Part shown: positions 5,149 through 12,544 of the stretch, piece by piece
How positions within the stretch are numbered: position 1 is the stretch's first letter
Layout: each line of letters begins with the position of its first letter
DNA from: Patescibacteria group bacterium
GTDB taxonomy: Bacteria > Patescibacteriota > Minisyncoccia > Minisyncoccales > Staskawiczbacteraceae
DNA length: 21,568 nucleotides
Direction of reading: 5' to 3'
NCBI GenBank assembly: GCA_018894075.1
Contig: JAHIEB010000048.1
Coordinates: 1 to 21,568 of the forward strand
Program-made: the position numbers and the translations under genes
The notes under the pieces: model-generated
Told to the model about the DNA's origin: nothing
What the model saw: the letters and a program-made list of their open reading frames with translations, nothing else
The model's database searches: none

Positions 5149-6382
5149 AACATACGACTTTGATGTTGCTGTTATCGGAGCTGGCCCCGCTGGAATGATG
5201 GCGGCTTGTGTCGCAGCGCGTCAAGGATTGAGTGTTGTTTTAATAGAAAAAAATTCCGCGCTTGGTAAAAAATTACTCTTAACGGGGAATGGAAGATGCA
5301 ACTTAACCAATTCAGAATTTAATTTAAAAGAACTGGTAAAAAATTATAATAATGGAGAATTCCTTTTCCACGCTTTTTCTGTTTTTGGCCCGAAGGAAGT
5401 AATCGATTTTTTTGAGGGATTAAAGGTAAAAACTAAAACCGAAAAAGATAAAAGAGTTTTCCCAAGAAGCGACGATGCAAAAGAGGTTTTGGAAGCGTTA
5501 GCCGGCTGTTTATCAGATAAAAAAATAAAAATGTTTTTCGCTTCCGAAGTTGTGGGTGTTAGTTGTAAAGATAAAAAAATAATCAAGATAATTTTGAAGG
5601 ATAAAGAAATCAAGGCAAAAAACTATGTCCTTTGCACCGGAGGAAAGTCTTATCCCTTGATTGGTTCCGATGGTTTCGGCTATAAATTAGCTGAAAAAAT
5701 GGGACACACCATTGTGGAACCAAGACCTGCTTTGTCTCCGATAAAAATAAAAGAAGGATGGGTTAAGAATTTACAGGGAATAAGTTTAAAAGATATTAAG
5801 CTAACCGTGTATCAAAATCGGAAAAAACAGCTTCAAGAAGAAGGAGAAATCTTATTCACTCATTTTGGCATGAGCGGGCCTGCTGTTTTAAATATCAGTG
5901 GTAAAGTGGGAAATTTATTAAAAAAGGGAGAAATAAAGATATCTATCGATATTTTCCCCTTACTGAACCAAGAAGAGCTTTTAAAGAGGCTCGAAGATAT
6001 CTTAAGGAAATATCCAAACAAAACAGCTAAAAACATATTGTCGATTTTTGTGCCCGAAAGATTGGCAGAAGTTCTGTTAGATATCGCCAGCATAGATAAA
6101 AATGAAATAGCCAATGATATGGCGAAAATTAAAAGAGCAACAATAGTAAAAAGTTTAAAAAATATTGAAGTCACAGCAGAAGATATTTTTGGTTTTGACC
6201 AAGCCATAATTACAAGAGGAGGAGTATCTTTAAAAGAGATAGACCACAATACAATGAAATCTAAAATAATCGATAACTTATTTTTTGCAGGTGAGATTAT
6301 TGATGTTGATGGCAAAACTGGTGGTTTCAATTTACAAATGTGTTGGAGCACGGGATATACCGCTGGGAAAAGCTGCCAGTAA
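5129..6382 (+). CDS. HI0933/YhiN-family FAD-dependent oxidoreductase
   Basis: A 417-aa flavoprotein. The dinucleotide-binding Rossmann motif GAGPAGMMAA lies near the N-terminus (about 16-25), followed by LIEKN and the family-typical LLTGNGRCNLTN (about 50-61). The FAD-contacting C-terminal part reads FAGEIIDVDGKTGGFNLQ and then a Gly-rich end, diagnostic for the HI0933 (AoA(So)/YhiN) family of two-domain flavoproteins. The substrate is not known for most members. I placed the start at ATG 5129, because an upstream in-frame extension from 5099 would add residues outside the family's usual length and overlaps the palindrome. It overlaps the helicase stop by 20 nt in a different frame, so the two are probably co-transcribed. 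No SD. Confidence 0.9.
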   Translation: MQKKDTKTYDFDVAVIGAGPAGMMAACVAARQGLSVVLIEKNSALGKKLLLTGNGRCNLTNSEFNLKELVKNYNNGEFLFHAFSVFGPKEVIDFFEGLKVKTKTEKDKRVFPRSDDAKEVLEALAGCLSDKKIKMFFASEVVGVSCKDKKIIKIILKDKEIKAKNYVLCTGGKSYPLIGSDGFGYKLAEKMGHTIVEPRPALSPIKIKEGWVKNLQGISLKDIKLTVYQNRKKQLQEEGEILFTHFGMSGPAVLNISGKVGNLLKKGEIKISIDIFPLLNQEELLKRLEDILRKYPNKTAKNILSIFVPERLAEVLLDIASIDKNEIANDMAKIKRATIVKSLKNIEVTAEDIFGFDQAIITRGGVSLKEIDHNTMKSKIIDNLFFAGEIIDVDGKTGGFNLQMCWSTGYTAGKSCQ

Positions 6383-6478
6383 AATTTTTCACTAGGCAAA
6401 GAAAGAGGCGAAAGAAATAATTGTGTTTATGGATAATTTACGAAATAAGATAGTAGGCCGTCCACCAGCCCGTTTTAA

Positions 6479-6521
6479 TTGACAATCAAGGCCTTAGCTG
6501 GTTAGATGAAGTTAGTATAAT
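6479..6521 (+). promoter_or_regulatory. Probable promoter region of the slipin gene
   Basis: Two candidates overlap: TTGACA (6479-6484) with TTAGAT (6502-6507) at 17 bp, and a perfect -10 TATAAT (6516-6521) with a poor -35. The second would start transcription near 6528, giving a leader of about 11 nt before ATG 6539. The spacer 6383-6478 shows no gene or clear terminator. Confidence 0.45.
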
Positions 6522-6538
6522 CATTAAACTAAAAGAAT

Positions 6539-7303
6539 ATGCCAGCCCTCATATACATCTTAATCATTATTGCCGTTCTGATTGTTCTAGCCTCAATAAG
6601 GCAGATAAACCAGTATGAAAAAGGCGTTAAATTAATGCTGGGAAAGTATATCGGCACAATGGAACCCGGCTGGAGGTTGGTGTGGCCCATTTTCCAGTCA
6701 TACAGGAAAATAGACCTAAGGGTGAAGGCAGTGGATGTCCCTAATCAGGAAGCAATCACAAAAGACAATATTTCTGTCGCCGTGAATGCAGTCATCTACT
6801 ATAAAGTGCAAGACGCTGACAAAGCAGTTTTGGAGGTGGAAAACTTTTACTACGCCATCTCTCAAATGGCCCAGACAACAATGAGAAATGCTGTCGGACA
6901 GGTTGACTTAGACGATTTGCTATCTCAAAGAGACAGGGTTTCAGAGAATATCCGAAAAATCATAGACGATGCTACGGATCCATGGGGAATAAAGGTTTTA
7001 AATGTTGAGTTAAAAGATATTGTTCTTCCCGAAGAGATGAAAAGAGTAATAGGAAAACAGGCTGAAGCTGAAAGAGAGAAGAGAGCCATTATTATAAAAG
7101 CAGAAGGAGAGGTGATTGCGGCTGACAATATGGCAAAAGCAGCTAAAATACTTGCTGAATCAAAGGGGGCTCTGCATTTAAGAACTCTTCAATCCATTAA
7201 TGATATAAGCTCGGACCAGTCAAACACAATAGTGTTTGCTGTGCCCCTCGAAGTTTTACGAGCCTTTGAGTCCTTTGGAAAAAAGGACCAGTCGCAAGAG
7301 TAG
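6539..7303 (+). CDS. Slipin / SPFH (band 7) membrane protein
   Basis: 254 aa. One N-terminal membrane segment (about residues 3-20, Ile/Leu/Val-rich) is followed by the SPFH/band-7 domain, with the typical stretch on oligomeric partition: QYEKGVKLMLGKY, then PGWR...P, RVKAVDVPNQEAITKDN (about 60-78) and VLPEEMKRVIGKQAEAEREKRA (about 163-185). A helical, Ala/Glu/Lys-rich region then leads to a short acidic tail. Slipins are stomatin-like scaffolds of membrane microdomains, often encoded with an NfeD protein or membrane protease; none is present next to it here, so it seems to stand alone. Length matches bacterial slipins. There is no SD before the ATG. Confidence 0.93.
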   Translation: MPALIYILIIIAVLIVLASIRQINQYEKGVKLMLGKYIGTMEPGWRLVWPIFQSYRKIDLRVKAVDVPNQEAITKDNISVAVNAVIYYKVQDADKAVLEVENFYYAISQMAQTTMRNAVGQVDLDDLLSQRDRVSENIRKIIDDATDPWGIKVLNVELKDIVLPEEMKRVIGKQAEAEREKRAIIIKAEGEVIAADNMAKAAKILAESKGALHLRTLQSINDISSDQSNTIVFAVPLEVLRAFESFGKKDQSQE

Positions 7304-7325
7304 GGGTTGCTCGAAAGCCACCCCT
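7302..7325 (+). terminator. Weak hairpin at the end of the slipin gene
   Basis: AGGGGT (7302-7307), overlapping the TAG stop, pairs with ACCCCT (7320-7325), followed by TAATTTA rather than a clean T run. It may be a weak terminator; it directly precedes the -10 box at 7334. Confidence 0.4.
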
Positions 7326-7333
7326 TAATTTAG

Positions 7334-7339
7334 TATAAT
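7334..7339 (+). promoter_or_regulatory. Perfect -10 box placing transcription start at the ATG
   Basis: TATAAT (7334-7339) lies 6 nt before the ATG at 7346. Normal -10 to start spacing would put +1 on or next to the A of the start codon, implying a leaderless mRNA. The -35 region is poor. Confidence 0.6.
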
Positions 7340-7345
7340 TAAAGC

Positions 7346-7483
7346 ATGAAAAAATACTTTTCAAAAAGAATAAAAACAGCTAAATTGAATTTCCAGAATC
7401 TGAGATCCAAAGCCGTGGTTCGCATGTCCAATCTAGCTAAGCGGCTGGACCAAGGCCATAGCCAGCGTCAAAAGAAAAAGTAG
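7346..7483 (+). CDS. Small basic orphan protein (45 aa), likely leaderless
   Basis: ATG 7346 to TAG 7481-7483 encodes 45 residues, strongly basic (many Lys/Arg at both ends), with an amphipathic Ser/Leu/Asn/Arg middle and no cysteine or membrane segment. The character is that of a small nucleic-acid- or ribosome-associated protein, but this is only inference from composition. A perfect -10 box sits 6 nt upstream. No SD is possible in such a short leader. It is placed alone between the slipin and pheS. I cannot assign a family, and it could be missed by gene finders with length cut-offs. Confidence 0.55.
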   Translation: MKKYFSKRIKTAKLNFQNLRSKAVVRMSNLAKRLDQGHSQRQKKK

Positions 7484-7525
7484 ATTAGCCTCATTCCGGC
7501 AGGATAAAATAGCCCCTTTATGTAC

Positions 7526-7554
7526 TTGCTTTCAGCCTGATTTTGAGGTAGAAT
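7526..7554 (+). promoter_or_regulatory. Promoter for the PheRS-gyrB transcript
   Basis: TTGCTT (7526-7531), 17 bp, TAGAAT (7549-7554), with a start near 7561 and a leader of about 9 nt before ATG 7570. AGAGGA at 7555-7560 is SD-like but would fall at or before the transcript start. Confidence 0.5.
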
Positions 7555-7569
7555 AGAGGAATATACAGC

Positions 7570-8709
7570 ATGCCTAAAATCATTAAAATTGAGTCAGAGA
7601 AAGAGGCTTTTTTGATTTCTGAGCTAGATAAAAAGGACGATATTAAAGCCCAAAGAATAAAGAGGCTCTTGTGTCTTCCAGATTTAACCAAAAAAGAGGG
7701 CTCTCCTGTTAAGATTATGGTAGACCAGATTTTGAATCTGCCCAGGTTCTCTGATTTTGATTTAATTGACTTTCCGAAGATTGTTTCTGTTGAGGAGAAT
7801 TTTGACCTTTTGAACACCCCCAAAGACCATCCAAGCAGAAAGGAAACAGATACCTATTACCTTACAGATACCGACCTCTTGAGAACCCAGACTACGACAA
7901 TGTGGCCTTTTTATCTTAAAGGAAGCAAAGAGAAGCTGGAAAAAGAAGGAGTAATTAAAGCTCTCTCAGCTGGCATTGTATTTAGAAAAGACGAGATAGA
8001 CAGAAACCATTTCCCGGCTTTCCACCAGATTGACGGCTTGTACATTTGTAAGAAAGACAAAGATATTATTACTGTTAAAGAATTAGAGGAGGTCCAGGTA
8101 GATATTGCAAAGAGTTTATTCGGAGATAAAGTTGAGTGGAAGTTCTTAACCGATTCTTTCCCCTTTACAGACCCCTCCCTAGAACTAGACATTAAATTCA
8201 ATGACCAGTGGATGGAGGTGACAGGATCAGGTTTGGTTCACCCTGAAGTGCTGAAGAAATTTGGGCTGGACCCTGAAATATATAACGGATGGGCATTTGG
8301 ATTCGGCTTGGACCGGCTGGCTATGGTTAAAATGAAGATAAATGACATTAGGGTGCTTTGGTCAGAAGACCCCAGAATTACAAGCCAGTTTAAGGATATT
8401 AACAGCGTATACAAAGAGGTGAGCAAGTATCCTGAAGTTTCAAGGGACATATCCTTTGTTATTGATAAGAACATCAATTTGAACAACTATTACGAGATTG
8501 TCAGGGATTACGCTGACAATTTAATTGAGCAGGTAAAGATTATAGACGACTATGAGAACGAAGAAAAATTCGGCAAAAACAGAAAGAGCTACACTTTCAG
8601 GATTATTTACAGGTCTCCTGAAAGAACTTTAACCAACGAGGAGATAAACATAATACAAGAAAAGATAAGAGAAAAAACAAAGCAAGATCTTCAAGCAATC
8701 TTGAGATAA
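7570..8709 (+). CDS. pheS: Single-chain phenylalanyl-tRNA synthetase (PheS core fused to FDX-ACB)
   Basis: Charges tRNA-Phe with phenylalanine. 379 aa. The class II catalytic core shows DHPSRKETDTYYL (86-98), LLRTQTT (103-109), motif 2 FRKDEIDRNHFPAFHQIDG (138-156), SFPFTDPS (196-203), EVTGSGLVHPEVL (216-228) and motif 3 GFGLDRLAMV (244-253). Residues 287-379 form an FDX-ACB anticodon-binding domain: YPEVSRDISF at its start and RSPERTLTNEEIN (348-360). In standard bacteria that domain is at the end of PheT. This arrangement and the motif wording match the monomeric mitochondrial enzyme (FARS2). It has no N-terminal coiled coil and no B3/B4 editing domain. gyrB follows 5 nt later, and no pheT lies nearby. 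Confidence 0.93.
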   Translation: MPKIIKIESEKEAFLISELDKKDDIKAQRIKRLLCLPDLTKKEGSPVKIMVDQILNLPRFSDFDLIDFPKIVSVEENFDLLNTPKDHPSRKETDTYYLTDTDLLRTQTTTMWPFYLKGSKEKLEKEGVIKALSAGIVFRKDEIDRNHFPAFHQIDGLYICKKDKDIITVKELEEVQVDIAKSLFGDKVEWKFLTDSFPFTDPSLELDIKFNDQWMEVTGSGLVHPEVLKKFGLDPEIYNGWAFGFGLDRLAMVKMKINDIRVLWSEDPRITSQFKDINSVYKEVSKYPEVSRDISFVIDKNINLNNYYEIVRDYADNLIEQVKIIDDYENEEKFGKNRKSYTFRIIYRSPERTLTNEEINIIQEKIREKTKQDLQAILR

Positions 8710-8714
8710 AAATT

Positions 8715-11120
8715 ATGCCAAAAGAGATAAAAAAAGAAGGAGAATATACAGCCAAAGACATATATGTCTTAAAAGGGCTTGAGGCAGTAAGAAAGAGGCC
8801 GGCAATGTATATCGGCTCTACGGGCCTAGACGGCTTGCATCATTTGATTTGGGAGGTTGTTGATAACTCCCTAGATGAGGCAATGGCTGGTTTTTGCAAG
8901 AACATTGATATCATTCTTTTGCCAGACGACGTAGTAAAGGTTTCTGACGACGGACGAGGAATCCCGGTTGAAAAGCATCCCCAGACAAAGAAATCCACAT
9001 TGGAAACAGTTATGACTGTCCTGCATGCCGGAGCTAAGTTCGGATCCAGTGCCTACAAGGTGTCTGGAGGGCTTCACGGCGTAGGAGTCTCTGTTGTTTG
9101 CGCCCTTTCTAAATATATGAAAGCCGAGGTCTGTAGGGATGGAGGATTATATATGCAGGAGTATGCCAAAGGGGATGTCAAATATCCGGTTAAAAAAGTA
9201 GGGGCATGCAAGAAAACAGGGACCTCTGTCACTTTTCAGGCCGACCCGGATATTTTCAAAGAGATAAAGTTTGATTTAAAGAAGATATTAAGCCATTTAA
9301 GGCAGCAGGCGTATTTGACAAGAGGAGTAAAGATAAGCATTTCTGACCAGAGAACCAAAGAGAGGTTTGACTACTCCTTCTATTTTGAAGGAGGAGTGGC
9401 TTCCTATGTCAAATATCTGCTTTCTGGCAATACGCCGAGAAATCCTAACATTTTTTCTATTAACACTGTTAAGAGCGACGTTGCCATTGAAGTCGCGTTC
9501 CAATATACCCAGGAGATGGAATGCGCTGAAGAGAGTTTTGCCAATAATATATATACTCCAGAGGGAGGAACCCACCTTACCGGGTTTAGAGGAGCTCTAA
9601 CAAGGTCTTTAAATGATTATGCACGGAGAGAGGGATTCCTAAAAGAAAAGGACGAGAATCTTACTGGAGAAGATGTGAGAGAGGGTCTGACTGCTGTTGT
9701 CTCAATTAAAATAGCAAACCCTCAGTTTGAGGGACAGACCAAGGCAAAGCTGGGCAATACCGAAGCCAAGAACGCTGTCGAGACTGCGACAGCAGAAGCC
9801 CTAGCCGACTATTTAGAAAGATTTCCTTCTGACGCCCGAGCTATTACTGAAAATTGCATGCTGGCTTCAAAAGCTAGGCTGGCAGCAAAATCAGCCAGAG
9901 CCACTGTCCTAAGAAAAGGAGCTTTAGAGGGTTTGGCGCTACCAGGAAAATTAGCAGACTGCCTGTCTAGAAAGCCCGAGGAATCAGAGCTGTATATTGT
10001 GGAGGGCGAGTCGGCCGGCGGATGTTTTGCTGGAGACACAACGGTCGCTCTTGCGGACGGAAGGGATGTTTCTTTTAAGCAATTAATCTCTGAAGACAAG
10101 CAAGGTAAAAGGAATTATTGTTACACTATTAAAAGAGATGGGAGTATCGGTTTGGGGCTGATTTCAAATCCAAGGAAGACCAGATTGAGCGCTAAGGTGG
10201 TTAAAGTGGTGCTCGACAACGGCGAGGAAATCATCTGTACTCCAGATCACAAGTTTATGAGGCGAGATGGAGAATATCTTGAGGCAAAGGATTTAACTCC
10301 GCAAGATTCTTTAATGCCCCTTTACAGGAAGCAATCAAAGATAGAGGGGAGAATAACCATTAAAGGGTATGAAAAAGAGGCAGTTCAAAACTACAACCAT
10401 AAGATTATTAAAATCGTTAAGCTTAAGAGAAGAATTGATGTTTATGACATTGAGGTTGCCGGTACTCATAATTTTGCATTAGCTTCAGGCATATTTGTCC
10501 ATAATAGCGGGAAGCAAGCTAGAGACCGCCATTTTCAGGCCATTCTTCCTTTAAGGGGAAAAATACTGAACGTAGAAAGAGCTCGATTAGACAAGATGCT
10601 GGACTCAAAGGAGATTAGAGCTTTGGTTATTGCTCTCGGCACTGCCATAGGAGAGGACTTTAACATTGAGAAGTTGAGATACCACAGGATAATTATTATG
10701 ACTGACGCTGATGTTGACGGGTCTCACATTAGAACCCTGCTCCTTACTTTCTTTTACAGGCATTTTAGGCCCCTGGTTGATGCAGGATACATTTACATTG
10801 CCCAGCCCCCTTTGTACAAAATACAATCTGGCAGAGAGATAAAGTATGCATATAACGAGGAACAAAAAGGCCAGATTATAAAAGGACTAAATAAGACCCA
10901 AGGGGTTTCTATCCAGAGGTACAAGGGCTTGGGAGAAATGGACGCAACCCAGCTTTGGGAAACGACCATGGACCCCTCAAAGAGATTATTGTTGCAGGTG
11001 ATGGTTGACGAGGCCAGAGAAGCTGACAAGATATTCGATATCTTAATGGGCGCCGAAGTAGAGCCGCGAAAGAAGTTCATACAAACCCACGCTAAAAACG
11101 TGAAGAATCTGGACATATAG
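8715..11120 (+). CDS. gyrB: DNA gyrase subunit B precursor containing an intein
   Basis: ATPase subunit of DNA gyrase (introduces negative supercoils with GyrA). The precursor is 801 aa, with about 640 aa of extein, the normal GyrB length. The GHKL ATPase shows VVDNSLDEAMAGF (about 48-60), SDDGRGIP and GGLHGVGVSVV; QTKAKLGN follows. The Toprim domain starts with YIVEGESAGG, is interrupted by a 161-residue intein, then resumes with SGKQARDRHFQAILPLRGK, TDADVDGSHIRTLLLTFFYR and QRYKGLGEMDATQLW. The start is ATG 8715, 5 nt after pheS, with no SD, probably on the same transcript. The stop TAG abuts the secE promoter (11121). Confidence 0.97.
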   Translation: MPKEIKKEGEYTAKDIYVLKGLEAVRKRPAMYIGSTGLDGLHHLIWEVVDNSLDEAMAGFCKNIDIILLPDDVVKVSDDGRGIPVEKHPQTKKSTLETVMTVLHAGAKFGSSAYKVSGGLHGVGVSVVCALSKYMKAEVCRDGGLYMQEYAKGDVKYPVKKVGACKKTGTSVTFQADPDIFKEIKFDLKKILSHLRQQAYLTRGVKISISDQRTKERFDYSFYFEGGVASYVKYLLSGNTPRNPNIFSINTVKSDVAIEVAFQYTQEMECAEESFANNIYTPEGGTHLTGFRGALTRSLNDYARREGFLKEKDENLTGEDVREGLTAVVSIKIANPQFEGQTKAKLGNTEAKNAVETATAEALADYLERFPSDARAITENCMLASKARLAAKSARATVLRKGALEGLALPGKLADCLSRKPEESELYIVEGESAGGCFAGDTTVALADGRDVSFKQLISEDKQGKRNYCYTIKRDGSIGLGLISNPRKTRLSAKVVKVVLDNGEEIICTPDHKFMRRDGEYLEAKDLTPQDSLMPLYRKQSKIEGRITIKGYEKEAVQNYNHKIIKIVKLKRRIDVYDIEVAGTHNFALASGIFVHNSGKQARDRHFQAILPLRGKILNVERARLDKMLDSKEIRALVIALGTAIGEDFNIEKLRYHRIIIMTDADVDGSHIRTLLLTFFYRHFRPLVDAGYIYIAQPPLYKIQSGREIKYAYNEEQKGQIIKGLNKTQGVSIQRYKGLGEMDATQLWETTMDPSKRLLLQVMVDEAREADKIFDILMGAEVEPRKKFIQTHAKNVKNLDI
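10023..10505 (+). other. GyrB mini-intein (protein-splicing element, no endonuclease)
   Basis: Precursor residues 437-597 (161 aa). It begins with Cys (CFAGDT, block A), has the TPDH block B motif in EEIICTPDHKFM, block F IDVYDIEVAGTHNFAL, and ends FVHN followed by Ser as +1 residue, so all splicing residues (Cys1, block B His, His-Asn, Ser+1) are present. There is no LAGLIDADG segment. It lies between EGESAGG and SGKQARD, the same site as the cyanobacterial GyrB intein, and its wording resembles that of Synechocystis GyrB from memory. It should splice itself out and restore Toprim. Confidence 0.93.
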
Positions 11121-11149
11121 TTGACTTTCAATCAATAATGGGCTAATCT
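11121..11149 (+). promoter_or_regulatory. Promoter of secE-nusG-rplK
   Basis: TTGACT (11121-11126) starts at the base after the gyrB stop; after 17 bp comes TAATCT (11144-11149). ATG 11158 is 8 nt further on, so the transcript is leaderless or nearly so. Confidence 0.6.
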
Positions 11150-11157
11150 TAATACAG

Positions 11158-11385
11158 ATGGCCCGAAAGGCCGTTTTAAAAACCATGAACTTTATTAAAA
11201 AAGCACAAATCTTTTTAAAGGAGGTATATGTAGAGCTCAAGAAAGTGAGCTGGCTTTCAAAAAAAGAGCTTTTAAAATACACCTTGATTGTTATTGCTTT
11301 CACCCTGATAGCGGCCGCTTTTTTGGGGGGTTTGGACTACATCTTTTCATGGTTCTTGAAAACATTCATTGTGTATAGGTATTAA
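11158..11385 (+). CDS. secE: Preprotein translocase subunit SecE
   Basis: 75 aa, the usual single-TM bacterial SecE. A basic amphipathic N-terminus contains the family signature KEVYVELKKVSWLSKKELLKY (about 22-42, VELKKVxWPxxxE-like, with Leu in place of the usual Pro). One membrane helix follows (about 44-70, VIAFTLIAAAFLGG). It is part of the SecYEG protein-export channel in the inner membrane. It is first in the secE-nusG-rplK order, which is classical. ATG 11158 follows a -10 box by 8 nt; an internal ATG at 11185 (MNFIKKAQ) is an alternative start. No SD. Confidence 0.92.
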   Translation: MARKAVLKTMNFIKKAQIFLKEVYVELKKVSWLSKKELLKYTLIVIAFTLIAAAFLGGLDYIFSWFLKTFIVYRY

Positions 11386-11399
11386 TTTTCTGAACAACC

Positions 11400-11945
11400 A
11401 TGCCAAAACAAATAGTTGAGCAGGAGAAAAATTGGTACGCCATCCACACTTACTCGGGATATGAGGATGCGGTTGCCAAGAATTTAAAACAGAGGATTGA
11501 GAGCTTAGGAATGGAGGACAAGATTTTCAATGTAATTGTCCCCAAAGAGAAAAAGATAAAGATAAAGAACGGTAAAAGAAAGGTGACAGAAGAAAAGATC
11601 TATCCGGGATATGTCTTGGTGGAGATGATCGTCACTGATGCTTCATGGTATGTTGTCAGAAACACGCCCAGAGTGACTGGCTTCTTGGGGGCAGGAACCA
11701 CTCCGCTGCCCGTTGTCAAAGAAGAAATTGACGACATTCTAAAGAGGACAGAAGCCAAAGAGCCGGATTTCAAAATTGACTTTGAGAAGGGGGAGCTGGT
11801 AAAGATTAGTGACGGCCCATTCAAAGGGTTTGAGGGCAAGGTCTCTGAAATTGATCCAGGAAAAGGCAAGATAAAGGTGTTAGTCAATATGTTCGGTCGA
11901 GATACTCCAGTAGAGCTCGACTCTTTACAGATAAAAAAACTATAA
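11400..11945 (+). CDS. nusG: Transcription termination/antitermination factor NusG
   Basis: 181 aa. The NGN domain starts with NWYAIHTYSGYEDAVAKNL (about 11-29) and continues with YPGYVLVEM (about 69-77) and TPRVTGFLG (about 89-97), all NusG hallmarks. The KOW domain is at 124-181, with ELVKISDGPFKGFEGKVSEI. NusG binds RNA polymerase and, through KOW, links it to Rho or to ribosomal protein S10. The gene is 14 nt after secE and 4 nt before rplK, in one operon. No SD precedes ATG 11400. Confidence 0.97.
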   Translation: MPKQIVEQEKNWYAIHTYSGYEDAVAKNLKQRIESLGMEDKIFNVIVPKEKKIKIKNGKRKVTEEKIYPGYVLVEMIVTDASWYVVRNTPRVTGFLGAGTTPLPVVKEEIDDILKRTEAKEPDFKIDFEKGELVKISDGPFKGFEGKVSEIDPGKGKIKVLVNMFGRDTPVELDSLQIKKL

Positions 11946-11949
11946 CAAT

Positions 11950-12375
11950 ATGGCAAAAGAAGTAAAAGCAGTAGTAAAATTGCAGATACAGGCAGCTAAA
12001 GCGAATCCCGCCCCTCCAGTGGGTCCGGCTTTGGCTCAGCACGGAGTAAACATTGCGGAATTCTGCCAGAAGTTTAATGAGGCCACTAAGGCGCAGGCGG
12101 GGTTTGTTATCCCAGTAGAGGTGACAATCTTTAAAGACAGGACCTATACGTTAAAACTAAGAAAGCCGCCTGCATCTGAATTGCTGAAGAAAGCAGCAGG
12201 TATTGAAAAGGGGTCTGGCCAGCCTAATAAGACAAAAGTGGGAAAGATCACAAAAGCCCAGCTTGAAGAGATAGCAAAAACCAAGATGGAAGATTTGAAT
12301 ACAGACAGCCTTGAAGCTGCTATGAGATTGATAGGGGGAACTGCCAGGAATATGGGGATTGAGATTGCAGAATAG
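11950..12375 (+). CDS. rplK: 50S ribosomal protein L11
   Basis: 141 aa, the normal length. The N-terminus (KAVVKLQIQAAKANPAPPVGPALAQHG) carries the conserved proline-rich L11 motif (about 17-29), and the C-terminal RNA-binding domain ends in TARNMGIE, with AAGIEKGSGQPNK near 83-95. It sits in the GTPase-associated centre of the 50S subunit and binds 23S rRNA. It starts 4 nt after nusG. It is followed by a terminator at 12394-12425 and not by rplA (L1), the usual neighbour, so the operon is cut short here. Confidence 0.97.
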   Translation: MAKEVKAVVKLQIQAAKANPAPPVGPALAQHGVNIAEFCQKFNEATKAQAGFVIPVEVTIFKDRTYTLKLRKPPASELLKKAAGIEKGSGQPNKTKVGKITKAQLEEIAKTKMEDLNTDSLEAAMRLIGGTARNMGIEIAE

Positions 12376-12393
12376 CTTGAATACAACATCAAC

Positions 12394-12425
12394 AAAAAAG
12401 CAACCCCATAAGGGTTGTCTTTTCT
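12394..12425 (+). terminator. Terminator of the secE-nusG-rplK operon
   Basis: CAACCC (12401-12406) pairs with GGGTTG (12412-12417), flanked by an A-run on the left and a TCTTTTC tract on the right. Confidence 0.85.
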
Positions 12426-12432
12426 GTATACA

Positions 12433-12460
12433 TTGACTAAATAGTAATAAGGAGTACAAT
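12433..12460 (+). promoter_or_regulatory. Promoter of the GC-rich orphan at 12545
   Basis: TTGACT (12433-12438), 16 bp, TACAAT (12455-12460). The start would be near 12467. An SD-like AAGGAG (12449-12454) followed by ATG at 12461 overlaps it; if transcription begins further upstream, a 16-codon leader ORF (12461-12511, ending ACTV) would be translated instead. The two readings exclude each other. Confidence 0.5.
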
Positions 12461-12544
12461 ATGGGCACAAGAAGAAGGCTCCTTTACAATAAGGATGCTT
12501 GTACTGTGTAGCGTGGCGAAAACCTTAAGAAAGGAGAAAACGCC

